A stretch of DNA of 64,000 bases from Membranipora membranacea. Its lineage: Eukaryota > Bryozoa > Gymnolaemata > Cheilostomatida > Membraniporidae. The position numbers and the translations under genes were made by a program. The notes below the pieces were generated by a model, which was not told the DNA's origin, ran no database searches, and saw only the letters and a program-made list of their open reading frames with translations. The first letter of the stretch is position 1. Each line of letters starts with the position of its first letter. The DNA lies in the NCBI GenBank assembly GCA_914767715.1, contig OU612067.1, positions 17,801,001-17,865,000 on the forward strand, read 5' to 3'. This document shows, one piece after another, positions 24,901 through 36,600 of the stretch.

Positions 24901-27900
24901 GTTAATATCATATATTAAGCTGGTAATCAGCAGACAGTAACCTGTAAGCGATTGTATCGACGGTTATCCCAAGTTGTTCTATGGTTGGTAAAGCTTCAGA
25001 TACCCACGGCTGTTTGGTCTCCTCTCCATCACTCAACACCATCATCCTGGTGGAGGCTGTGTCATTACCCTTATAACCCTGCAGCAGCTGTTAACAGAGA
25101 GATCATTTTTAAAATGTAGAGAATGTGTTTATGGCAAATTTTTTCTAGGAAGTTGAAGTGAGGGCCGCATTGCGCACCAGACTTTCAAGTCAGTTGCTTT
25201 CTGCCAGTTGCTACCAAATAGGTATGTGCAATATATATTCTGATTAAATAGGGGTGCTGCGCGGAAAAATACTTTTTCCCCAGTTTGTCAGAATTACTCT
25301 TTTTCACAATAAACAACAAAAAGGTTTCACAAAGCTGATTTATATGAATGAATCCTCAGCTAGACTTTCTTGTTCAGTTGATTGTTTTTCAGGGTTAAGA
25401 GTGACATATTTTGTGTATTTCTGGAACTTTAATAGAAATTATGTAAATGATAAAACATGAAAAATATATCCTGGGATATCTAGGGTAAAGTTGCATTGTG
25501 GGAATTTTTGAAAGCTTGCTCTATGTAAATACGCACCTCTCCACACTGCAGCATACCAGCACCTATACCAGTACCCCCTCCTACACTGGTCGGTATAACA
25601 TTCACAAGGTCATCTCTCGTCGTCTCGTTACCAATTACTGTCATATCAGCCAGGACTGTAGCAGTAGAGCTAAACTTCACCACACCGACAGCAGTACCAT
25701 CCTCCAGATAATTACGTATGTAGTTAGCCGAAGCACTGCCCATCTTACCAATTCTGTTGTCCCGCTGAAATCATACAGTCATACAGTAGCAGAGTACTTT
25801 TCTACATTGCTAGAGCAGAATCATATTGAGATACATTGGATCTAGTTTGAACACTTCACTCCAACAGGTTGTCTGTGTTGCCACCACCAGTTGCGGAGCG
25901 TTGATGGGTGGAAAGAAAAATGCATAATGGTTGACATGGCCGATCTAACACAGCTTTGGTAACCTTTGCAGTATTCCAAATGACTGACAGTTCAACAATT
26001 ACTTACAATGCAGATACAAGAGCAGGATGGTGTAATTAAAGGAGGCGGCTTCTTATCCAAGAGGCTGAAGATCTGTAATTTTGACCTCTTTTGCACAACT
26101 TTATCAAGTTTAGGGATGGCGCAAATTTTCAAAACTACAATCCTTTATGTGCGGACTGACAGAGATCTGCATAATTAAGGAACTAGATATCATATTGACT
26201 AGACTCACCCCCATACTGCCTGATACATCGAGCACCAGACACACAACTTCAGGTCTTCTGTACACCGGCTCAGGTTCAGATTCTGGTGAGGCCGTGGATC
26301 TCTCGAATGGATCTATTGTAGGCCCCTCTGGCTCTGCCTCGGTGGTGGTCGTGGATGATGTGGTGGTAGGGGTTGTTGTTGGTGTAGTTGTTGTTGGTGT
26401 AGTTGTTGTTGGTGTAGTTGTTGTTGGTGTAGTTGTTGGTGGTGTAGTGGTTGATGTAGTACTTTGGGCTACAATGTAACATTGAGTCAATGATATTTTA
26501 TCGTATGAATGAAGGAGCAGATAAATTTAGGTAATCTATAAAATAATATCAGTGTCTCACGGCACATTTCGAGCCGTTATATGAAAGCTATGTATATGTT
26601 TACCCACTTGTTGTTGTTGGCGTGGTCGTTGTCGTTGGTGTAGTGGTTGTTGTGGATGAAGTTGTTGTTGTTGAAGGTTCAGTTTCAGGTTCAAAACCCA
26701 GAGTAGTTGTTCCAGATATGACAATAGGTCCCATTTTAAAGTTATCAGGATCATAGTCGTGTACTATGATAACCTCCGGCTTAGGATTAGTCCAGGTCAT
26801 GGCTGTGGTGTCCGTACCTGAAAATATTATATGCATTTTTTTCACACTCGATTTCTCATTTATTTAATTAATTGAAATATTTTTTCAATAGATCGATAAT
26901 TCTAGATGGAGGGCAGTGCAGTATTTGCTATCCACAGAGATAGCATTCATACCAAGACTAAACCCTGGCAGAATGCCCTTGAACTCGAAGAAAATTGCAT
27001 TGTGGGTAATTTTTTTACATACTTTTTTTGAAAATTTCTTATACATTTGTATTAATGTTACTCACTGAAGTCATCTAGAGTTGACATCACCTCCCATGCG
27101 CTGCTCTCACAAAATCTGTTCTGTTTGTTAGGAGGAGATCTGTCATGGGTAATGGCTCCCAAATCTGCCTCGCCTGTTGAGCAAAACGATGTAACCTACA
27201 ACAGATAAAGTACATACCTCTTTTCAGCAATCGAATTCTCTGGAATGGGAAACAAGAACTGTGACTTACAAAATAGATTATTCATTTCTGGGGTATTCGT
27301 GGTAAAACCAAAGGGTATTTGTGTCGCTGATTTGATAATAATCTCAATGAATTTTTTTCAATTTAATGATAAAAGAAGAAACGATTTATTGTTTTACACA
27401 GTTATGATTTTTAAATATCTAAAATAATTTACCATAAAATTGGATATTTATTTTGGGACGACAGATTCACAACTCATTAGCTATGGCTTACAGATTGCAG
27501 ATAATCAGCAAACAGCAGTGAGGCTTTAGCAGTATTATCTGCTCTCGGTACGAAGTCACATGAAGGTACAGGTCCTCCGTTATCTCCCAGCTGACATGTC
27601 TCGTCAGGTGCTGTAAAGTCTCTCCAGTCTCCCACTATGTTACGATTACATCTAAACATAGGAGAGAAAAATTACTTAAATTCCGTGTATAGAAAATTAT
27701 CTAAAGGTTTAAACTACAAAATTTTGTATAAATGTGATGAATTGCGGTACAGCTCAATGGCCTGTCCAAAACCAAAATTCGTTTGATGTTGGTTTAGTAA
27801 GTCTGGCAACTTTGGAACCAGGATGCTAAACAAGACCATTTATTTCTGCATCAATTACTGCAATAAGATGACTGGAAGAATTATTTCTCAAAAAAGAAGA

Positions 27901-30864
27901 AGTTGTCATTGGGTGACTCAATTCAAAATTATAATTACTGCATAAAATATTTTTAGACCTATTTTTAGACCTATCCCAATGATGTAACTTCCCGCAACAT
28001 CATTTCTTAGTTCCGATCAACTGGGCTAAATTATGAAGCATAAATGGCCAACCTATGTATAAACACACATAAATACCTTGTGGAAAAGCATTGTACCAGT
28101 CAATGAGCAAGATAAATACATTTTTAACAAATTTGACTTTTAAAAATTGATTTCTTCTACAATTAAAATTTTGGTTCATTAAATATTATATCTCCTGGAA
28201 CAAAAACTTTTCTTACTTGGTGGCGTAGAGTTTTCTTCTGTAGACATACCATTTAAAGTCGTTATCATATTCATCAAACAGACCCCACCTGAGATGGGCC
28301 CACTCGTGAACCATAGTCTTACCTGATAATAATCACAAAATATACCTAGAGAACAATTCAAAAGCAACACAAAGTATCAACCAAATCTGCAAGCCCGTTC
28401 GGTGGAACCAAAAAGTTGTTTTTTTGTAATTATTTAGTATTTGAATAACACTCTGTTCCCATGGGTTCCCAAGTATTTACTCATTGGACATTACCAAGAT
28501 CATAAACAGACACAAAAAAATATCACAAATTATAAATCACAGATAATATATCACAGATAATATATCACAGATAATATATCACAGATAATATATCACAGAT
28601 AATATATCTCAGATAATATATCACATTACCTCTTGCAGTCTCAGTGTCGCTGATAAATCCAGGAGTTAAATGTATATAATCAGCCTCCTGTCCACATATC
28701 CCAGGCTGTTTAGTATACGGGACGTCACCCCAACCAGCCTCTTGTGGTGCTATCAGAACACGGGCCGTCTCAAACGATTCATCAGTTTTCTGTAATTTTA
28801 GTAAAAGGTAAAAGGTGTTTCGCCAAACTGTCATTTAACTTTTGACAGCAATAAAAAACATTATAAGCAAGTAATTTTTTTCATTGAGATCTTTTTTTAT
28901 GTAGTAGGATTGAATTAAATAAATCAGATAATAAAGAAACTGAAATCCATAGAGTTACCTTGATCCATGAGGGGTGATGTAACCATGTAGCAGGTATTAG
29001 TATCTTATAACTAGAGATATACTTCTGGTTGTTAGTGGCTGTCATCATAAAATCAGACATTTCCCACATAGCATCCTGCAAGAAAGAAGTTAATTATGTC
29101 ATAATAGTTTACATGACGCCACTGAGAATTGAAGCATTAATATGGAGCACGGGTCAGGATTTAGAAGGGAATTTTGGAGGGAAAGTGAAAGAATATTATT
29201 TATAATTGCTCAAATGCGCTGAACAGATTTTTCATTCACACTTTCTCTACATGAACCGGAGGTAATTTTTATTTGTATTGGGATAAAAATGTAGCATTTC
29301 GGTAAAAAAAAAAAATCTACATCAACATTATTCAATCTCCCACAAAAACTTGACATGCAATTGTTTGTCTAAATTAAAGGAAATCAAATACCTGGCAGTG
29401 CTGCCTGAATGTCAGCCATTTAAGGGATTTTTTTGTGTGTTTTGTCCAACAACGTCATTTGAAATTAATCTATAGATCGATAATCTATTTGCAAATTTGT
29501 CTTTAAAAATTAATGTTGACCTCTCGCCATAAACACAGTCCCACCCACTGGCAGCAAATATTAATTTTGCTGTCACACAATGTTTTAGTTTCCGATTAAG
29601 ATAAGTCATTCAGGAACCACTTCGCTACTGGTGCCACTCGTGGTGGTGTACACTCGATAAATTTAATGGTTTCAATATGTTTGAAAATATTTGGCAGGAA
29701 ACCTGCAAAGACCGACCATATGGTTAAAAAACCAACAGACGTAATCATGTGCACCGGTGATCCGCACATGCTGCACCCTTTTAAATATATCCATTTCAAG
29801 AAGTCAAACAGTCAACAGGCCTCTCAGAGTTCACTCAGAGTGCCCAAGGTTGATCATGTTTACTCTAAGGCTAAATATAACAAATTTAAGCCTTGAAAGC
29901 AAACAGATCTTATGGAAATGCCTTGGATATACACATAAACAGAAGAAAACACTGCATAACAAGTATCGTAACGGATATTGGTTGTATATTGGTAATGGGG
30001 AACAGGTTGAGATCGATATCACATATGGATTGTTTGAGTTGAATGGTTGATTGCAGATTAAATATCTCTTCAATGTATCTTATTTTGTCTGGTAGTTTAT
30101 ATTAGGAACTTTTTGTGCCGACAGCAGAGTGTAAAACAGTACACATAGTTACAGCTACTTGATACACCAGGCTATGACTATAGCCTCCCCCCCTCCCAGA
30201 CTCTTGCTCCCTCCCGGCCTGATGGCCCGACCGGGAATAAGTTAGGACTATTGCAGCTTTTATCAATAGAAAAGCAAAATAGGCTCAATATCCCTGGCTA
30301 ACAGTGTGTTTTTGAAGCATCTCGGTGAACAGACTCAAGATTTATATAATATGGTTGGTGGGTATATGTTGTAGAGATAATTCAGCAATGGATTTGCAGC
30401 TTTAAATTTACTCAATTAGTAGAAAGAAAGAAATTACATGTTTATGGCAAGAAAAGAACAAGTTGCGAGTTATATCTGTAGAGGTAATACCATAAACATA
30501 TAAATATATGTAATTACCTATGAGTATTTATCTGTTTACAGGTAATACATATGTGTATATATATATATATATAGTAATACATATATATATATATACATAA
30601 ATATTTAAACATATATAAAGGTTGCAAAATAAATAAAATAGTTTTCACTCACTATTACACATTGCGATAATGGAGTTAACCTCGTACCTGAATCTCGGTT
30701 AGAAGTTGTCTATCCTCCACAACACTTTCATCGATAGCTATGAGAATATTACTGTAACCACCGTCAGAATTGTGTGTTATCTCCTCTCTGGTAGATCCAA
30801 TATTTGATGACATCACCACACTGCTCAAGGCAAGCATCAACCATAACACCATAAGTCGCGCCAT
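18986..30864 (-). CDS. CLCA: Calcium-activated chloride channel regulator-like protein, paralogue B
   Basis: The gene has 20 coding exons: 30864-30688, 29075-28959, 28789-28630, 28322-28217, 27651-27492, 27195-27066, 26817-26608, 26468-26209, 25764-25537, 25087-24942, 24671-24524, 23972-23766, 23366-23208, 22720-22514, 21770-21644, 21188-21027, 20646-20494, 20288-20128, 19442-19246 and 19046-18986. Phases agree throughout and give 1091 aa. The layout matches paralogue A: signal peptide (1-20), HEWAH at 157-161 with FDE, a Thr/Pro-rich linker split over two exons, VWA with DVSGS from D434, GGGTGIGAGM and LSDGEE, beta-sandwich and FnIII-like parts (SWTAPGDD), and a membrane helix near 1033-1057 followed by QKSKKK. 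The last exon adds a Ser/Pro/Met-rich tail of about 20 residues. It is the least certain exon, because its stop overlaps a possible donor (CAGTAAGTAAG). Confidence 0.88.
19886..20106. repeat. Possible MITE-like repeat in a CLCA-B intron
   Basis: The stretch starts with GGGTCAGTCCTATTAA and ends with a diverged inverse, TGGCCTAGTAGGACCGTCAC. The interior is AT-rich, with A and T runs. The terminal match is imperfect and target duplications were not identified, so this is tentative. Confidence 0.3.
22877..22952. repeat. 38-bp tandem duplication in a CLCA-B intron
   Basis: The 38-base unit 22877-22914 is repeated directly at 22915-22952 with one difference (GTAGGCAC versus GTAGACAC). The near identity indicates a recent duplication. 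It has no evident function. Confidence 0.8.
23507..23524. repeat. AT microsatellite
   Basis: A short run of alternating TA lies in a CLCA-B intron. Similar runs occur at 30548-30594, 32865-32874, 41505-41522 and 41552-41571. Confidence 0.8.
26330..26470 (-). repeat. Coding ACN (threonine) repeat in CLCA-B
   Basis: On the minus strand this encodes tandem ACA-ACA-ACT-ACA-CCA units, giving a TTTTP-type repeat. A second Thr-rich block lies in the preceding exon (26608-26690). An intron of about 140 bases splits the two blocks; paralogue A has no intron there. The unit order differs from paralogue A, so the two tracts have changed independently since duplication. Confidence 0.8.
28535..28625. repeat. 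14-bp minisatellite in a CLCA-B intron
   Basis: Six or so tandem copies of the 14-mer CACAGATAATATAT are present, one with a C-to-T type change (CTCAGATAATATAT). The array ends only a few bases from the donor of the exon 28789-28630, so the last unit almost touches the splice site. Confidence 0.85.
29597..30050. other. Unrecognised open segment in the first CLCA-B intron
   Basis: Within the 1.6-kb first intron, the plus strand has a frame open from about 29609 to 29896 that includes KTDHMVKKPTDVIMC and ends KAKYNKFKP. A second frame follows that ends YWLYIGNGEQVEIDIT then LFELNG (stop near 30050). The minus strand is also open at 29596-29799. Base composition is less AT-skewed than the flanks. 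I do not recognise the translated segments. A decayed transposon or retrocopy is possible, and chance frames cannot be excluded. Confidence 0.25.
30530..30610. repeat. AT microsatellite cluster
   Basis: Two alternating TA runs are separated by GTAATACA, in the intron immediately downstream of the first CLCA-B coding exon. Confidence 0.8.
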
Positions 30865-32203
30865 GACTCTGTAAAAACACATCATAAATAGAGGTCAATT
30901 AAGGGTGGGGATAGTAACAACCGCCTGCAATCAAGCACATGGAACTTGAAACACCATCACATACCTAATAGGTTTTCCAGTCATAATGTTGCTGCAGTTG
31001 TACAAGCGTATGGACAATTAGCGTTTCTGAACTAAATTCTAAATAACCATTTTTTCTAATGTCATTTTGAGCATATAGACAGTTTTTTTTTAGAATGTTA
31101 TCAACAACAATCCCTCTAGTATTTAGGCCAAACTTTCCAGGGTTGTCTTTTAATTACAAAACCATTTGCAAAAAACAATCCTCATCCACAGCCCTAAAAC
31201 TTGAATTTGAACGCTAACAAAGTCACACAGTATGCAGTCTCAAATACTTCAATAATGACAAATATTCACCAACAAATAATTCTAGGAACATTTTGGTTTA
31301 AACAAAATTCGTAACTTACCCTTGGTCAGCCAGAAAAACCTACCAGTGAGGTTGTTCAATGGTGATAAAAGAAATGTCATAGAGCTGCAATATTTCCTTT
31401 TACCGCCTCCAAGCTCGATAAAACATATAATCTGAGCTATTTCAGGGAAAATAAACAGTCAATGTGGAAATGGCCCAACTGCTACAATATTTGACACAAA
31501 TACAAATCTACCATCAACGTAATGTACAATGCGGATTTAAAACAAGACAGCAATCTTCAAAGGAAATACATCACTTCCAGCAAATATTTGGATGATCTTG
31601 TTCAATTCAAGGTTACTATTATTATGTAACAGCAAATATGGAGAGTCAGCACAATTGGGCGTGGAAGCACTTAAGGCAGCACCAAACTACGCAAATGCTG
31701 CCTGCAGATTTCGGACAACTAAGCCTTAACCGTCATAGCTTTCGAAGAATAATTTCAGTCTTATGCACACAAAGCACACACAAAACCAAAAGAATTCACT
31801 AAATGTGCATTTGATACTAATTTATATAACAGCCTCCTATTGTGTCAGGGAATGGATTTTTGCAATTGTCTTTTCCTGCAGCATTATAAATCCTGGAAAA
31901 TTAACAGTCAAGCAGAGAAGTTGCTGTTCCGGGTTTTCTGTGTAACACTAACAGTCTGCTAGATTGGGCGCCGATAAGTGAGTCTAGCATTACATTTAGT
32001 TCAATATCTATGAGAAAATCATCTCATCGAGTTGTGAGCAGTGATGCGTCCTAACCATAAACTAACTAATATATATACAAAAATTAACACCTAGTCTATG
32101 GTCCCTACTTTTTTGTCTCAAACCTCACTATAAAGTCACCAGACTTGTAAGTGAACACACCTAAACCCACTTGTGAACCATTTCAAAGACATACTCTCTG
32201 TCC

Positions 32204-32325
32204 TTAAAGGGCAACCAAGGTTTCAAACAACTTATCATCGATTAATAGCAGATTGCAGCCTCTGCATAGGCAAAAAGACAAAATCTTATTCGGATGCATT
32301 GATTGCAACCTTGGTTGCCCTTTAA
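32204..32325. mobile_element. Short TTAA-flanked MITE
   Basis: The element 32208-32321 is bounded by TTAA on both sides (32204-32207 and 32322-32325). It has inverted ends AGGGCAACCAAGGTT and its complement. It is an internally deleted relative of the adjacent longer copy. TTAA flanks are the hallmark of piggyBac-type insertion, but the terminal bases are not the usual CCC of that superfamily, so the class is tentative. Confidence 0.65.
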
Positions 32326-32675
32326 AGGGCAACCAAGGTTTCGCAGCAATGCGTAAATGGGTAGTAAATAATGTGCTAGGCAGCATCAGCTTTGTGCATT
32401 ACGCGATGCAAAACTCCAGGTAGTTGCTGACCCTAAGCTGGTAAACACTTCAGTTTAGGGGAGGTTCCAAGACACTGCTGTAATGATGATAGAGCACAGG
32501 CTAAATAATAACAGGAACAGGAAACTGCTCTGTGGTATTCGATTTTTGTTGAGTTTGAGTACCTGATGGATGAAATGTTTCACAAGAATTCTGGATTTTG
32601 TCTTTTTCCCTATGCAGAAGGTGCAATCTGCTATTAATCAATGAGAAGTTGTTTGAAACCCTGGTTGCCCTTTAA
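32322..32675. mobile_element. TTAA-flanked MITE, full-length copy abutting the short one
   Basis: The element 32326-32671 starts AGGGCAACCAAGGTTTC and ends with GGTTGCCCT. TTAA lies on both sides (32322-32325 and 32672-32675). It shares the central TTAA with the short element, which creates a perfect 30-base palindrome at the junction (32309-32338). A truncated relative lies at 940-1302. No transposase frame is present. Confidence 0.7.
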
Positions 32676-33664
32676 TCTATACACTTACAAGTCACTATCT
32701 ATGGCCAGCAAAAGGAAAACATGATTCAGATATAAGCCACATGTACATGTACAAAGTCACAAGTCACCTTCATTTATTTATAAGTCTGGTGACCTTAGTA
32801 CGAGGCTTTACCGTATCTCGTGGTTCGACTACATAGTGATTGTGATAACATATTATAATATATATATATATACAATCTTGAAAACACCACACAGGGAATT
32901 CTTGAAATATCTCAGAGGTTATTTTCACAGGGAGATGAAACATAATGGGCTTCTTTTAAACACAGTCAGATCGGACAAGGAGAAACAATCGATAGATACT
33001 ACATCTGGGTGGTTATTATAATAATACTATCAATTATTATAGTAACCACCCAAGAATATCTATAGATAAAATAACCCATCCAGTTGCAAGTACATCACAA
33101 GTTGCGATCGATTAATACATTTTTTTTATAAGTTGACTGAAGATAAGTATTAGCAGGCTTGAAATGGTGAAAATTATGGCTATCCAGCTAGCCCAAGAGA
33201 AACGCATTCTTTTTCAGTCTGTAGTTTTGTATTTATTTCATCTATGAAGGATAAGATAAACCTTGTCAGATAGATTTGGCAAAAAAAGAATATTCAGATC
33301 CTAATAGAAGCACATGTAAGATCAATAATAGATAATCAAACAGGAAATACAATGAGATCTCTCAAAAACAGAATCAATAAATTTTGTTCAAGAACCGGTT
33401 TACAACAATGACAATGGAGATTCCTTACACAGAAAAAAGTTATCAAGAAAGCTGCCGACAAAAGTTGAAGGTGAATTAACAGATTAAAAACAAGTGAACA
33501 TATTACTGTTACATAAATGTATGTTTTAAATTGCTGAAGATATTACATGTAATGTCAAACATGTTTTAAATTTACTCGGATGCCTATTAACCTGTATAAC
33601 TGAAGCTTAACCGGAGATAAGCTGCAGGAGGATAATCTTGATGATCGAGTTTTCAGACGGACTC

Positions 33665-36600
33665 TTATTTGGCTACTGGGTCGACAGGGGCTTTCTTAGG
33701 TTCAACTGGGGGGTTCATTGGTGGTACAGATCCCTCGACCTCCTGTTAAATAATAAAGTTTTTGATGAAAATGAGTTCTCTTCATGCATCTAAACGTAAA
33801 CGAGGGAGGCGAAGTGATATACGGTTCGCACACAATAAGCACTGAAGAACGTCACAGACTAACTATATGAATGAAATGCCAAAGTTGAGTTTTGGTGTTT
33901 GAAGGTCCTCGATTCTTTGTGACTAGATTTAGTCAAAGCGGTGACAGCGCAGCTGTTAGTTTCATCATCGTAACAAGCCTTGATTGGTAAGGTACATGAT
34001 AGCAAGAATCCAACGTCTTGATAAAAAGAAAGGTCAAAATGATGTCAGATATCCAAGTTTTGTATAGTGACATACCATCTCCTTTTCTCTGAGACGGTGG
34101 TATTCCTGTAGCCTGAGAGCATTACATCTGATGAAGCCATTAGCATCGACGGGGTCATAGTTACCCTGCACATCCATACTGTAATGAGAGAAAAATCGCT
34201 TATAATCATATGTAATCTTAATTCTTAACTGGTTCAACAACATTCCAAAATCATTAAAATTTATGTGAAAATTAATTCCAGTTATTATAAAATTTTTGAT
34301 GGCTTGACTTGGCAAAAATGAAACAGAAGTGAAAAGTAAATTTAGTTATGACCAATTGCTTTCCCATGGAACAGAATACAATAGTCATGAAAAGGCAACT
34401 CCAAACTATCATACCGGCGCTCTATTTATTTTGCCTTCCAATTTTATCTAGGGGTAAAATCTGATGTTGCTTCCTGATATTTAACACACCAGGGGAGTCA
34501 CTTGAATAAGAGTATATTGTGTAATTTTTCAAATCATTAGTTTTGGTGGCTTTTGAAATTTGATAGCAGCATGTTGTAATAGCTTCTGTTATCCTGGTAT
34601 GACCAACAATTTTGATAATGTCTGTAGAAATCTTGTGACATTGATAGCAGCTGCAAAGAATAAATATTACTCAACAAAAACAGTATAGCCATGAGGAAAT
34701 TCTGACAACAGAAAAACAAACATCTCCAGCACAATTCGTGCAAGTCATGTCTCTATTAACGAGAACAAGGATATTGAAGCCAAAAGAAGCGTAAGTACCC
34801 ATGCTTCATTGTGTCCTCATATTTAATGACAGGGATCAGACCATGAAGCTAATTGATTATTTTCGGCTTACAATAAACTGAATTGTCTGAAATCAGTTTT
34901 GGGAAAATTACAACACAGTGTGAGCGAAATGTGAAACTTCCTCCCAGTGTGATTTGAACTAGCGCATCCTGGTTGTTACCCTTCACATTACATCTTAATT
35001 GAAAAACAGGGCTTTGTGACTCTCAACGATTGGAACACCATTATGGGAAATCTGTTTTCAACAGTATGTCATACAAAATATTCTGTTATCCTGAACTCAT
35101 TTTGTACCAGTAAGAATTTTGTTAGAATGATCATCATGGGTTAGCTTTGATCAAGTAGCCTCGCAGACCTTTGAATTTTTGTCCAGACAGGTATTTTGGC
35201 ATGAATGGTTGGTGATTACACAAAAATACCATGTAACACAAAACAGCCTGTTCAGGAAGTATGTGGTCTAGAAAAATCTTTTCTGATTCATTTACGTGGC
35301 AATTTGTTTTTGCTAATTTGTTTTCATGAAAGAATTTTTTTTATTTCTATCTACTTGCAATGCATGCTTCATATGATCAGTATCACCTGTTATGAATTTT
35401 AGCAGCAAAGAAAGTAAATCAATCAATAGTACTAACCTGACTAGCTCCTCACTGTACAGACTATAAGGACTCTTCCTGGCTCTGATCAGCATCTGTCCCT
35501 TATATAGGTCAAGTGTGACATCACCCTCCACAAACTCTTGACTGTTAGATATACACTGTCGGGTGAATACGCACTCAGGACTGAACCAGAATCCTGTGTT
35601 AGGGAAAGAGAGACAATATAATGAGCTAACCTGATACTGGCAAAGGTGTGTATTGTATCAAATCAATAAGAGTGGGTTCATTGGTGGCAGGAGTATAATA
35701 TATTGCATCCAAAATTTCAACATTTCAATTAAAAATTTTAATTAAAAAAATCCTGTAACAGCTAAATATACAAGCAAACAGGACCTAAACCAGAATAGAT
35801 ACCAGATGTTTGGCTTGACTGTTACTGATTCAGCAAAAAACATGCAGTATAAGGATTCAATCCCCAAAACATTCGTTATTAGGGTCAATGGTCAATGATG
35901 ATTCTGCACAATGGTGAATTTAGTCAGATTACTCTCAAAATACAGGAGGTTGAGATGAAGGATTTCATGAACATCGACAATCGCCTGCCAGTTCATAATA
36001 CATTGAATTTAAATACTGGACTCAGTGAGGTTTAAAACAGATTCAAATATAGAGGCTAAGAATCTGTGTTTACATATAAACAATTCCCAGATTCTCAAGA
36101 GAGGAGTAATCATTGGCTAGAGTTTAGTTAGTTAGTTTAGGGTTATTTTGATGTTATCTAGTAGTTTGTCCCAATTTTTATTAACCAAGTTAGGATATCT
36201 ACCCCACACACCTGATGAGTTTAAGGTGGCCTGATAAATAGGGTGGTCAAATAAGACCTAGTGTATAGAGAAAAAGAGATTAACACTAACACACCTTTAT
36301 AGACCTGTTCAGAGAATCTGGTACTCAGGTATTGTTTGAGGGCTCTCAGCTCCTTATCCATAGTGAAGGCCTCTATATCCATATGAGCGTGATACAGAAT
36401 AGCATAACCTGGGGTCTCATATAATCCTCGGGACTTCATACCGATCGATCGGTTCTCAACAATATCAATACGACCGATAGAGTGCTTTCCACTGTAACAA
36501 AAAATGTAGGCAATGCTTATTGGGTTCCAAGTAAAATGATTAATTTTTTAAATTGGGAGTAAAATTCTTCTGCATGTGAACAAATTGTCAGGCTCTCATG

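Larger units (their letters stand above)
30869..33664. promoter_or_regulatory. Interval between CLCA-B and argininosuccinate synthase
   Basis: This stretch holds the CLCA-B 5' region. An acceptor TTTTTACAG just upstream of the start codon suggests a 5' UTR intron. On the other side lies the 3' region of the synthase gene, with a minus-strand AATAAA candidate at 33232-33237. In between are the TTAA-flanked MITE pair (32204-32675), an AT run near 32865, and a hairpin at 33007-33051. No gene is supported. Confidence 0.4.

Noticed and set aside
26147-26482. Plus-strand valine-rich frame and minus-strand Tyr-Thr-Asn repeat frame
   Set aside because: Both are shadows of the CLCA-B Thr/Pro repeat. 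Only the ACN-codon frame joins neighbouring exons in phase and continues into the VWA domain.
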